NCBI GenBank assembly: GCA_963920665.1
Contig: OY987264.1
Coordinates: forward strand, 20,874,906-20,938,905
Origin: Straminergon stramineum
Taxonomy: Eukaryota > Streptophyta > Bryopsida > Hypnales > Calliergonaceae
Length of the DNA stretch: 64,000 nucleotides
Direction: 5' to 3'
Positions 10,901 to 22,391 of the stretch are shown in pieces. The notes beneath the pieces were generated by a model. The model made no database searches. It saw only the letters and a program-made list of their open reading frames with translations, and was not told the DNA's origin. Position numbers and translations under genes: made by a program. Each line of letters opens with the position of its first letter. Within the stretch, counting starts at the first letter, position 1.

Positions 10901-13090
10901 GTGGCAACATTAAAAATGGATGATCTTGAAATAGGATTAATCACGCAAGGTAGTCTACTCTAAAAGCGAACATGGAAAGGTTGGTCCACTTTTTTTCCTA
11001 GGTTTCAATGGACGAGAAGATTTTTGTATCATTTTTCACATGAAGAAAAATAGATGCGGAATGTGACATAAGTGATTTCATAGTTCCAAAGCATTATTGA
11101 ATTGCTTATGAAATTTTCAAAGATTTTTGTTGTAGGCACCTATTTGTGATTATAGGTCTCTCAAAATCCATTTCCTTGTAACTTGTAAAGAGATGTAGGG
11201 AAACCAAGGAGAATTATTGGCTCTTGCAATAAATAACACTTTAGCTTTAATCCACTCAATAGCTAAAGAGGTTGATTTTAAGGACCACCTCATATCTATT
11301 CTAGAGCTAATTATAGGGTGGATTTGAAGAAGATGGTTACTTTCAAAGTAGACTACTTTAGTGAATGATTGATATAAGAAGTTGCCATGTCATACCCTAC
11401 AATTATTAAAAAGTGAAGTGACAAAAAATGAATTTTCTAAAAGAAAAAAAGATGAACATTTGATGTGTCATGTTCAAGTTCTCATGTCAAACTTTCATAG
11501 TGAAGAAACAAGACTTGACCATTTCAAGACCAATGCAACTAAGACTTATAGATAGGGGACTTGTTTACATTGGGAGACTCCCTCTACAATGTGCATGTAA
11601 GGTAAATGAAGCTATGACAAGCAAAAGTCTCCTAATAAATATTTTGGGAATGCCCCATGATTACAATCTTGCATCAATCCATGACCAAACGAATTCAATA
11701 AATGAGATTAGGCTACACTAGGTTGAGTCAATGGCTACAATCATTGTCTTGGAAGATGGTGATTGAGTGATTAGTGACTACTATAGAAACTTCTACTTTT
11801 AAGGTATACATTTATCACAAGAAGTGACATTTTTAAGGCCTTCATGTTGTCACCATGCCAAAAAATGTTGTAATTGCTTTAGGTTAGAGCATCACTACTA
11901 GTTGCACTCCATTCAACCACAACATGAAAAATTGGTGAGGCACTTACTACCTCGTGAGATGTGGTGGTGCACTCAAGAACCAATGCTCATCACCAACTTC
12001 CCCTTCAAAATCCTCACTAAAGTTCTTCCCCTTCTTCTCACACCTCTCACTAGCCTCCACGTCTTCCATTGAGGCCATAGTCAAAGTTAACTGAGTTAGT
12101 GTGAGTGTAAAAGTGCCTACTACAAAGGCCCTCCATTGCCAAGGAAATGTGGGAGCGACGGGAAGAACAACACAACTTCCATGGCAGAGTGAAGGGGTGT
12201 TGGTGTGGAGCCATTTTGTCTTTGGACAAGCACGACAAGCCTAATACAGGATTGCTAAGGGTAGAAAACATACTTCAAAACTTCATAACCAATCCATTCT
12301 TTGTCCAAAAATTAAAATTTCAATCACTCTCCCCAATTCTCACATTTGTCTTTCTATTGAAAACAATTTCAACAATTTCAACATTGCAAACTGAAGGCAA
12401 ACCAATCTTTCTACCTCGAATAGGTTAGTTTCCCTTACAAGATAGACCAACCCATTACCGCCAACCACATATTTCCGCCATCCTACTTTTGGGCCCATTC
12501 CCACCATAGAACTCATCCAAATCCGCCCATTTCGTAACAAAATCAATGCATTAATGACAACAAGGGGTAATAAAAAAGTGACTCTTTTATTCGTGAATAC
12601 TTCAATGCTAATACAATAGATACATAAAATAGCAGTTATAGGTTGTTTATAGAACATTTATGACTCTAGTCTACTTGCAGTTTTGTAATCAATCAGAGCA
12701 CACCACTTTAAAATTTCATAGAAATTATAATTTCTATCCAAAAAAAAATCATAATTCCACTTGGGTTTGATTGGAGAAACATGCACACACCTCTTAAAAC
12801 TATGTGCCCCTCTTGGAGTTGGCCCCAAATTATTCAGATTGCAAATCTGGGTGGGTAATAGGCTTGTCTACCACTTAGAAAGTATGCAAACTAGCTTCTT
12901 ATCTCTGTAATCTCCGTCCACTGCCTGCAAATCTGCGACGATATTCCGAGAGTCAACCAAGTAATCATAGGCATCATATGTGTACCATGGATGGAAGGAT
13001 CTGGAATTCTGGACACTGGGGAAGAGAGCAAATCTAGCATGAACTCACTGCGAATCTCGGCACACACGAACGGAACTGAACTGAAACTCA
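10901..13090. other. Intergenic DNA, nothing recognised
   Basis: Some short open frames occur (for example 11470-11721 + and 12340-12657 -), but they show no domain, no codon bias that I can see and no splice structure. I see no gene or element boundary that I can support. Confidence 0.35.
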
Positions 13091-13091
13091 T

Positions 13092-13121
13092 CTTACCTTA
13101 CCTTACCTTACCTTACCTTAC
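13092..13121. repeat. Pentanucleotide microsatellite (CTTAC)n
   Basis: Six perfect units of the five-base repeat. Confidence 0.95.
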
Positions 13122-13463
13122 ATTGTGGTTGCGTACTGCAGCACCTGAATGCTGCACTGCACTGCACGAGCCGTAAAATTTGATCCATCAATCACAACTT
13201 CACAAGTAATAAGTTCAGCTTCTTTGTACTCTCCTCTAGTCCTCTCCATCAAGACGGACCTGGAACTAATCACCTTGGCTAATCATTTTCTGATTGTGTG
13301 CGGAATCATCCGGACAGACTCGACGGATCATCCAGCGTGATCAGCGCTGCTAATCAACTTAATTCCCAATCACCCAGTCGACCCAACTGAAATGTGTGGT
13401 TTCTTATTTTATTTTTTGATACACACAAACAAACATATGATTTTCATGATTGGCTCAAGTTGC

Positions 13464-13522
13464 TAGAAAGAAAAGAAAAAAGAAAAGAAAAGAAAGATGA
13501 AGAAAAAAAGAAAAGAAAAAGT
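13464..13522. repeat. Purine-rich (AAAAG)n-like tract
   Basis: Almost pure A/G stretch made of imperfect AAAAG/AAAG units. Confidence 0.85.
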
Positions 13523-13617
13523 TTGCATGCTAACTGAGCGAAAAAAAATTCAAATTTAAAAACTTTGTAAATCATGAATTTTGTAGGAATTGTGGTGGGA
13601 AAGTTTTAACAATTTGA

Positions 13618-13759
13618 TTAAGGTAAGTGAGCCCATTGCAAGCCAAATGGGAGTGAGTCCATTGTGGGCCAAATTTTATTAGTGGTGTACCTTTCAAAAT
13701 GTACTTGAATGTACACTACTAATATCATTTGGCCCGCAATGGGCTCACCGATGACCTTA
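13618..13759. mobile_element. Foldback MITE-like element, family GTGAGCCCATTG
   Basis: The left end TTAAGGTAAGTGAGCCCATT faces the right end AATGGGCTCACCGATGACCTTA. GCCAAAT / ATTTGGC continues the pairing inward. The whole unit is about 142 bp and partly palindromic. Related copies lie at 49495-49570 (reverse) and 53136-53253. It is too short to encode anything. Confidence 0.7.
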
Positions 13760-13909
13760 GTCATCGAAGTAAGTTCTTACCTATGGCATTTTCCTTAAAT
13801 GATTGAACATTTTAATTCTTCTTTCACAACTTTTTGAAAGTAATACCTCATGGAAAAGGGCCTTGTTGCCTAAAATGAGGGCTTTTGGGTGTTGATTATT
13901 TAACTCCAT

Positions 13910-14830
13910 TTAACCCCTAACAAACCAAGGCCATTTTCTTTTTGTCAAAAACCACTCAAAATTGCCATTTCTATTGCATTCACCAAAGAAAACCAAAAAA
14001 AATACTTTGTTAAGAATCTAACCATAGGATATTGTACTTTACTTGTCTAAGACACCAAATGGAAAAAATTTCATGAAGTTTGACCAAATAGATTGGAAGA
14101 TATTAGCATTCAAAGTTGAAAAAACATATTCTTTTGAACACTAGCTTGCAATTTCAAATGACTTTGACTGCCTTTTGTTGAAATTTTTTTGTGTTGAAGA
14201 ATTCAATCAAAAATCTAGGAAAAAAATCCAAAAAAAACCTCTTGATTTTCATTCTTGAAAAAATTGTTTAATAGAAGTAGGTCCAAGATTACAAGAAAAA
14301 ATAGATTGTTAATAGCTCTAAGATGGGGTTGAAAGACAATAATGCTAATGATAAGATTGTTCTAGTAAGAAAACTTAACCTTGTCAAAAAAAAAATTTTA
14401 AATTGTGAAGATTGCATTCAAAAATGAATCTTGTAAGTTATTTTGTGAAGAAAATGTTGATTTTGCTTAAAAAACAAGATTATTCATAACTTTCACATCA
14501 CTAATCCAAATGGAATGAAGAAAATCTTTTTATGTAGACAAAAATATGATGTATAAGAAAATAAAAATAGAAATGAAATTTCAAGTTTTTGTGGATTTAT
14601 TTTTCTACCTACTACGCTGAAATATGGGCTTATTGTAGTATAACTTTTAGAAAAATTTGGGCATTTTTGTAACTAGTGTCCTGGGCACTAATTGAAGAAG
14701 GATTATATTCCCATGAAGCTAATAAGTTTTTTTATCTTATGAGAAAGTTTCAAAAAGTTTCACTAAAAATTGAGGTCATAGGATCGTGTCCAAAATCCAT
14801 TTTGTCCCCCTTGGTGTTAAAGGACATTTT
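13910..14830 (+). mobile_element. TTAA-terminated element, right end decayed (group of 17397-18327)
   Basis: The left end TTAACCCCTAACAAACCAAG is followed by CACTCAAAATTGCCATTTCT, and the interior is collinear with the element at 17397-18327 for about 900 bp (TTGTACTTTACTTGTCT, AGTAGGTCCAAGATTACA, AATAGCTCTAAGATGGG, CCATTTTGTCCCC). The right end is recognisable only up to TTTTGTCCCCC near 14810; the terminal repeat has been lost. No coding capacity. Confidence 0.7.
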
Positions 14831-15714
14831 ATGTTTGTGCATGGTCAAACTTCATTAGTTTTATTTGTTATATCATTGGCTTGTTTTTTCCATGTAGAAC
14901 TATGCATATGAAGTTTTTCTTCATTTCTCATTATTCAAAACATTGAAATGAATTTTATGTGAGTCTTTAACATAAATTCACTATAAAAATCATAGTAATT
15001 ACAAAAATTCTTCAAATAATATGAAATTTCAAGCAAAAATGCAGGTCATAGTTTCATTATTCAAACATCATGGTGTAATCAACGTACTCATTGAGCTCAC
15101 ACCAAGAAAAATTCAATAGAAAAAGTAAAAAAGTGGTGTATTTTAAGTTTTCAAGATGCTACATTCATAGTGTCAAAAAATTGCAATTTTTATAATTTAA
15201 AAAAATGGAGCAAAAAGTAGATTATTGGAGCTACAATTTTATACTTGAGTTTCAAAACATTAAAATCAATATCTATGTGAAAATGGAGGTTTGACTTTCA
15301 AAATGCCCCTCATGTTTGCAAGGTCCCCCAAATGCCCAATCAATCATTTTACAATTGTTGACCAACTTCGAAAATTACCCGAATACTAGTTTTTTTTAAT
15401 TTCATATTTTTATCATGTAGTTTGTCAAGTTATCTTTCCATAGCTAATTTTTTTTATTTGGATCAAAAGTGCATCTTGGGTGATTTGTCAAAGTCAAACA
15501 TTCCAAGAAATGCTCATTGTGGATTATCTTCAGTAAGAACCCTATCCAATTGGAGGCTGTCCCAAGAAAAAATTCCATAGGTGTGTAAGTGGGTAAGGGT
15601 TGATTGGTGGAAGCATATAGTGAATGGGCACAGTCCAGTGAAATTTTTGTTTTCCTATGGAACCTCACTTGTTTGCAAGACTCTTAAAACAATCTTTCAT
15701 TGCTCTCACCTTTG

Positions 15715-15982
15715 TGAAAATTAGCATGTATGTTCTTAACTCCTAAAGGACCAAGTTTCTATTCAATGTATGCAAGAAATCTCGGGTAGGTTCCTACAAA
15801 GTCATTTTCGGTTGGATGTTCATGAAACTTGGACACAATGTGTAACTATGAAAATTAGCATGTATGTTCCTAACTCCTAAAGGACCAAGTTTCTATTCAA
15901 TGTATGCAAGAAATCTCGGGTAGGTTCCTACAAAGTCATTTTTAGTTGGATGTTCATGAAACTTGGACACAATGTATAACTA
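15715..15982 (+). repeat. 134-bp direct tandem duplication, nearly identical
   Basis: Units 15715-15848 and 15849-15982 both run from TGAAAATTAGCATGTATGTT to TTGGACACAATGT.TAACTA, with only a handful of differences. The duplicated unit includes the left end of the TTAA element that starts at 15736, so the duplication arose after that element was in place. The low divergence points to a recent event. Confidence 0.9.
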
Positions 15983-16446
15983 TGTACCCTCTTCCTAAAA
16001 ATCTTTTTTTTTTATCAGGTGCTTGGATAAAAAGTTATGCTCCCTTGAATTTTGTGGGCAGCTTTGGGCAGCATGTGCAAAACTCTTCCTCTAATTTTGA
16101 AATTTCGTGGGTGTGTAGCTTACATGATACCAGATGAAAATGTCAAAAAAAATAACCATGTATAGTGTAAGAATCTCATTCTAGAAGGAGTTAAAGTTTG
16201 AAGGCCCTATTGGGCAAGGTTGGAAAAAAACTTTTTCACCTTACTTCAAACGTTGCAACCTTTCAATCCATGCGGTCTAAGTTTTTGAAATTTTTTCCAC
16301 ATGTTCCCAAACAAGTTTAGTACAGATTTGTACAGTTGACATTTTTTTTTAAAGATTTTTTTATCATTTTTTTCTTGATGCCCTAAAAAGTGGCAGTTTT
16401 TTTGAGAATTTCTGCCCAAAATGTGCCTCGGTCCTTTAGGAGTTAA
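15736..16446 (+). mobile_element. TTAA-terminated element with perfect 17-bp inverted ends
   Basis: Left end TTAACTCCTAAAGGACCAAG; right end complement TTAACTCCTAAAGGACCGAG; the first 17 bases match exactly. The interior differs from that of the 17397-18327 group. It contains no open frame of note. A 134-bp tandem duplication covers its left part, so the ancestral element was about 577 bp. Confidence 0.8.
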
Positions 16447-16578
16447 CTATTCACAATTGCATTTGGTCAAAAGTCAAAAAGTCTTATTTATTGAAAAATT
16501 TGGCATAAGGGACCCTAAAATCATTCTACTTGAGCATTAACACATATGGGTTTTATGGGTTTTTAAAAAAACTGAGCA

Positions 16579-16925
16579 TTAATCCCTAAAGGATCATATG
16601 ATCATTGAACCTACGCATGTAATCTCAAGTAGGTTTGTATGAAGTCAGTTTGTAACTGATGTTCTTCAAATTTTGATACAAGGTGTGAACATGTATTCCC
16701 TAAATGGGAATGTAAATTTTTTTCTGATTGGGTGCCTGGATCAAAAGTTATTCTGCCCTAAACTTTTCTGGCAGCTCTGGCAGATTCGGGCAGCATGTGC
16801 AAAACACCTCCTCTACTTCAGAAATTTGGCAGGTGTGTAATTTACATGATATAAGTTGCAAATGTCAAAAAAATAACCATGTGTAGTATAAAAATCTCAC
16901 TCTAGGAGGAGTTAAAGGCTGCTGA
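16579..16925 (+). mobile_element. Truncated TTAA element related to 15736-16446
   Basis: Starts TTAATCCCTAAAGGATCATA and follows the same interior order as 15736-16446: TGTAATCTCAAGTAGGTT, GTCAGTTTGTAA, TTTTGATACAAGGTGTG, GGCAGCATGTGCAAAAC. It ends in GGAGGAGTTAAAGG without a proper right terminus, so the right part appears to be missing. Confidence 0.6.
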
Positions 16926-17396
16926 CCCTGAAAGTTATTGAATTTCAAAGTTTTTTATGAATAATTTTTTTTTAAAATAATTTGATTTTGATTTCAATTG
17001 TGGCAATGACACAGGGCACAGTACTGTAGTGGGAATTAAAGGAAATAGCTGGTAAAACTCAAAAAATATCCCAATTGCTGCTCGGCAGTAAAGGTGAAGC
17101 CTGAGAAAATGGGCCACTTTCACTGGTGTTTATGATGGTCACATTGTTGGTATTAATAAGTCCTCAAACCTCCATTGCCTCTATTTAAGTGATTTGGAGC
17201 TTTTATGTCACAATGTGCACATTGAATGGAAAAGATGACATTCCTTTCAAAAAGTATGAAAAAGCACGAGGAAAGGAGGAGCACCACAGCAAGGTGCTCC
17301 AGCTGGGAAATCCACTCAATCATCCCTAATGCATGACTGCATGACGACTAATGCTTGGTGGCAAATTTGGCATAAGATTTAAAGGTAATCTGCTCT

Positions 17397-18327
17397 TTAA
17401 CCCCTAAAGGACCAAGGCCATTTTTCTGTCAAAAACCACTCAAAACTGCCATTTCTGCTGCGTTCACCCATAAAATCCAAAAAAAATACTTAAAAAAAAT
17501 CTAACCGTTGGATCTTGTACTTTACTTGTCTCAAAACATGTGGTAAAAATTTCATGAATTTTGACCCCATAGATTGAGAGATATTAGCATTCAAAGTTGG
17601 AAAAAGAAGTTTTCTTGAACACTGACCTGCAATTTCAGATGACTTTCACCACCTTTTGTTGAAATTTTTTGCACTATGGACTGTGAATTTAAAATTTTTT
17701 GTGTTGAAGAATTGAGTTGATATTCTAGGAAAAAAATTTCAAAAGAAAAACTCTTGATTTTCATTCTCTAAAACATTGTTAAGTAGAAGTAGGTCCAAGA
17801 TTACATGAAAAACTAAATCGTTAATAGCTCTAAGATGGGATTGAAACTCAATAATCCCAATGGTGAGATTGTTCAAGCAAACAAACTTAACTTTGTCAAA
17901 CAATTTTTTTTGAAAAATTGTGAAAATTGCATTCAGAAATGAATCCTATAAGTTATTTTTTCAAGAAGATGCTCATATTGCCCGAAAAACAATATTGTTC
18001 ATAACTTTCACATTACTAATCCAAATGGAATGAATCAAAGCTTCACATGTAGACAAAAATATAATCTATAAGAAAAAAAAATTTAAAAATTAAATTTCAA
18101 TTTTTTGTGGATTTATTTTTCTGCCCGATGACATGAAAATTATGTTTAAGATGGCATAATTTCTGCTCCCGGGCACCGATTGAAATAAAAATTATATTCC
18201 CACGAAGCTAATCAGTTTTTCTATCTTATGAGAAAGTTTCAAAAATTTTGACTAAAAATTGAGGTCATAGGAACCTGCCCGAAATCCATTTTGTCCCCCG
18301 AGGGGACAATGGTCCTTTAGGGGTTAA
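17397..18327 (+). mobile_element. TTAA-terminated element, best preserved 931-bp copy
   Basis: Left end TTAACCCCTAAAGGACCAAG; right end complement TTAACCCCTAAAGGACCATT. The terminal inverted repeat is 18 bp perfect. TTAA at 17397-17400 and 18324-18327 may be the duplicated target. The interior is AT-rich, with no transposase or other recognisable frame. Relatives with the same interior are 13910-14830, 38664-39598 (reverse) and 40729-41690 (reverse, decayed). It is a non-autonomous DNA transposon by structure; superfamily assignment is inference. Confidence 0.85.
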
Positions 18328-19940
18328 GCAACCTTTTAAGAGTTGATTGCCTTTTGTGGGGAAGCTAAACTCCTTAGAAATAATTTTCAGGGTATTTTTG
18401 TAAGAAGGAAAAAATGGATTTGGCATCTAACCAAAGTTGTTTCTTATTTTTTGGACCTTAGGGGAATTAATTATGAATTTTTGAAGCTGAAACACAATGG
18501 TTTCTAAAAGCGACCACCTCCTAAAATGTACATTATTGGTACATTGGAGAAAGCAAAATGTACCTTTGTGTTAGTGAGTCACTTTTAGAACACCCTACTT
18601 TATTTGGGGTTTTTTATCCCAAAGGTATCCCATGGTTGGTGAACTCTCATGATAAGTAGATGTGAAAATTTTGTCCAAAAAATAAAGTGTCCAATCTACT
18701 ATGTCTCTACATGCCAAAACTGGAATCAATATTGTAAAAGTTGATGAAAATTTTTAGATTGAATGCAAAAGATGTTTGTGTGCCTCCATAGAAGAAAACA
18801 ATAATTGCCACTTTATAGTTTCCTCAATTGTGCAACACAAAAATGCCTTTCGAAAGATCCCATGGAAAGAAGTACCTCCTTCTTCTCAAGATACCTAAGG
18901 AAAACTTTAGTTTAAAAGTATGCTTTCCAAACTAGAAATATAATAATACAACTTTAGCAAGGAAAGGGGGGCATATGTTAAGGAGGCAAAGGGACCCCAA
19001 TAAAGGTTAATGATGTTATGTACCACTACATATTATCAATGAAAAGACTGTATTTGGGCTCATAAATTCAACCATTGTTTGCTCTTGTATTGTTCCACCA
19101 ATTTTAGCAAGAATTTTATTCTATTTTGTTCTATAATTCTTTTTACAAGGGATGTATCAAAATGGGGTTTAGATTAGTAAATGGTGGCATTTTGAAGAAC
19201 TCTTTGGGGGCAATACTAGCCTTAGTTGGATATAGAAGCCTATCCTAAGTGATTACCTATACAATACCACTAAATTTGATGAGGGTTTGATTACAACAAG
19301 GTAGCACAAAATAGGGAGTCCCTTGTAATAGTCTTCAAAAAGTATTCAAGTTCTAAAACACTCCTTGAATACTAAATAACTGTGAAGGATAAGCTCATGT
19401 CATGTTTGTCCAAATTCTCAATGTGGATCTGTTATTACTTTCTTGATAGATTGTATTTATAAAAACAAGGAAACCAATGATACCATTAATAAGATTTTGG
19501 TAAGTTTTTTAAAAATCTAATTTGATTATTCGTCTTTTTTTGTTGGGTATTTGGATAGATTGGCTAATTAGCATTTGGAGATTGGACTATAAGTTTGAAG
19601 AATTTGATTTACATTGCAATTCAATCTCTTTCAAGAACAAGAATATGAAGTCTACTTCAACATTTCAATAGAAAGTAGATTGCGAGTTAGTTGCTTGCCC
19701 CCCTAAGATAAATATACCTAGACTTCCCTCCTTCCAAACTTTGTTTGTCTTCTTGCAATATGCTTTTGCTTTCATTTGTGACAATAAACGCAAATACGAT
19801 ATGGATACTTGAAACAAATTGCACACCATATCTACATTGGTCCAATACTTCTAGGCTAAAATGATATACTTGTGTAGGTATAAATAGGGGATGTATTTGG
19901 ATAGCAATCTAATAGATACTCCATGGAATATTTATCCCCT
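18328..19940. other. Intergenic DNA, nothing recognised
   Basis: AT-rich, with no open frame that shows a domain and no visible element boundaries. Confidence 0.35.
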
Positions 19941-20285
19941 TAAGATGGGCACCTCCAAATTGCCACTTTTTACTATTGTGCAAAGTTCCTATTATTAGAT
20001 TGGTCAAATTTTCATATTTTCTTGTTGGCAAGTTAAAGGAGGTTCCAATGCACCAAAGAACGCAACATTCAAGTACCATATGCAAAAGTTATAAAGGGTC
20101 ATATTATTTCCCTTTCAATGGCTATTGTTCATGTGTTAAAAAAAAAAAAAAAAGTTATAAACTATGGGTCAAACAATTTATTCAGTAGCTAGAGGTTTCT
20201 TCCACATAGATACATATTGATTTTGGAGATGTACCTAGAGTACTGATGGTAGTTTTGGGTCAGTGGCCATTTGAGTGTGCCCTTA
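19941..20285 (+). mobile_element. MITE-like element, family GGTGGGCACCCCCAAA
   Basis: Left end GATGGGCACCTCCAAATTGC; right end complement AGGGCACACTCAAATGGCCA. The interior has the family signature: a GTCAAATTTTCATATTTTCT block, GGTTCCAATGCACCAAAGAA, then ATGCAAAAGTTATAAAGGGT. Copies: 27376-27570, 30395-30605 (reverse), 44400-44625 (reverse), 49114-49386, 59255-59430 (reverse) and 60283-60480. An A tract sits at about 20138-20153. No coding capacity. Confidence 0.65.
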
Positions 20286-20287
20286 CT

Positions 20288-20517
20288 TTAATCCTTGAAT
20301 GCCGGGTTGGTGGCCAAGGAAATCAGCCATTTCGGAACCATGTGACATCATCTACTTTGTAAAAATAAAAAATACTCATTGGGAGTCAAACTATTGTAGA
20401 AGATCTCCCCTTTCTACCCCTAATTCCAAGGATGAATAGTTGCAATTTTGTCCTACATAGGAGAATTCCTTGACATTCATCAAACAAAAAACATCCGCCG
20501 CATTGTTTAGGGGTTAA
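20288..20517 (+). mobile_element. Short TTAA-terminated element (230 bp)
   Basis: Left end TTAATCCTTGAATGCCGG; right end complement TTAACCCCTAAACAATGCGG. The interior carries GTGACATCATCTACTTT, ACTCATTGGGAGTCAAACTA and AATTCCAAGGATGAATAGTT. Its right TTAA (20514-20517) is also the left TTAA of the next element. Relatives are at 8785-8995 and, in tandem, 48400-48865. Confidence 0.7.
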
Positions 20518-21168
20518 CCTATAAATGCCTAAGGCCTATTTTGGGTTTTTTGGTTTTTGTTCTGAGTTGCAGAAAATGCCAACATTTTGATAAGTTGTAT
20601 CAATTATTTTTGAATTGTAATTGTACAAATTCAAACTAGACATGCTAGAGATCACATAGGAAAAGAAAACACAACAATATCACTTATGGAATAAAAGATT
20701 ATAATATTTGACCATGAGGGGGTTAAAAATGCAAAATGACATGAAGCCTTTCAATCCTCTTTTCCCAAGTCAAATCTAAAAAGTTGGTGACCAAAAAAAT
20801 ATGAGGTTAGAGGGTCTAACATGCATAACCCCAATCAATTTATGGCTTCTTAAAATCTACTCTACAATTTTTTTAAATGAATTTTGAATGTGATTATTTC
20901 TCCAAGATCTAGTGTATTTGAGGCTCATTTCCAAGAGCACTCAACACTACAAAAAGTCAAGATTGCAATGGATACCCTTGCACAAAATCTTGAATAGAAA
21001 AATCACTATCATTCATTTTCAAAATCAGATTTTTGACGCTAAAACTAGGCTTCAAAGAGAACTTCCCAAAAATACAAACTACTGAAAAATAGAAAATCGG
21101 TTAGGTTTTATTTAACTCCAAAGTTTTGCATACACCAGATTTGGGTGCCTTGGGCATTTAGAGGTTAA
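20514..21168 (-). mobile_element. TTAA-terminated element (655 bp), uninterrupted relative of 62363-63823
   Basis: Ends TTAACCTATAAATGCCTAAG and, on the other strand, TTAACCTCTAAATGCCCAAG. Read on the minus strand it is collinear with the host element at 62363-63823 over essentially its whole length (AAATGCCCAAGGCAC, GTAGTTTGTATTTTTGG, TCTATTCAAGATTTTGTGCA, GGAAATGAGCCTCAAATACA). It therefore gives the state without the inner insertion seen there. No open frame of note. Confidence 0.85.
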
Positions 21169-22391
21169 ACGGCTTGACCCTCAAAAACTGGAATGTGGTT
21201 CAGTTTCTTTCGTTTGTGCCAGAAATCCATTAAACTTAAATACAAATTTAATTTAGTATATAAATGTAACTAACCAAACTCACCTGACCATGCCAGACTT
21301 GCCTAGCATGCTTGTATTGGTTATATCCGCAATAAAGAGCCATTTCAGTTCCGCTTGCCAATAAAAAAAAGAATAAAAATCCATGTTATAAGAAACTGGT
21401 GAAATTCACAGCAATATCTCCAGAATTTTTTGGGGTCTGCACAACTGAAGGAGTTATGACGTCAGTGTATCAATCTCGAGAAACTAAACCAAGAGAATGT
21501 GTGAGCAGTGTCAAAATTCTGCCAAACTTCCTGCCAAACGTCGGCACTGGATACTGGATATAGAATTCAAAGCATATCAATAATATATTAATATACTGAA
21601 GAGATATACAGTAAATACTTTACAAATAGGTCTGAACTCTGAAGAGGTCTACAAATCTTTAGTTTTTTCTTTCCGTTGAGCTGAAACTTCAATCGTGCTT
21701 TATTCTCACGAGTGAGCCGAGGCGAAATAATTTACAGATGAAGGAAATTGACAGGAAAAAAAAAAGAGAAGGAAAAGAAAGGGTGCAAGTTAAAAGTAGA
21801 GATTTTGTCTGAGTGGTCAAAGTGAGTGGAAATGGTGCACAGTACATAAAATAGAGTTTCAGGCAGTTAGTACAACTATACAAACAGAAAAATCATCAAC
21901 CGTACAGTACACCGGCAGAGTTTCCGGAGTCAGGGCTCGTGACTCAGGAATGATCAAAAAGCAGCCCTGACTCAAAAGCAAAAATTGGAGAGGAATGACA
22001 CAAGCATTCGTTCAAACGTGGTGCAGAGAATGTTTATGAAAGGCCGGGGGAGAGAGAACAATTGGTAAGCACCGACTCCATATGATAATGTGCAAGTGTG
22101 TGGATTCTCTTTCAGTGGAAAATGTGTGGTTTATGATACAAAAAAGGGCCACTGGCGCCCACTCAGCTCTGCAATCCAAAAAAAAGAAGAAGCTTATAAC
22201 CTTTTCATCCAACGCTAATTAAGTTCAATCACAAATTTTGCCGTGTACAAGATGGATCCTGCATTGTCCACCATCCTCAAAAAACAGTACCAAAACTGGG
22301 GTTAAAGGCCCAAGGAAAAAAGAAAAAGAAGAAGGGGGAGGGGGGTCCATTGCAATTGATCAGTGAAGACTAATTCATCTCCCAGAGTCGG
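21169..22391. other. 3' flank of the YUCCA gene and intergenic DNA
   Basis: The portion next to 22391 is the expected 3' UTR of the minus-strand YUCCA gene. The remainder shows no gene. Confidence 0.4.
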
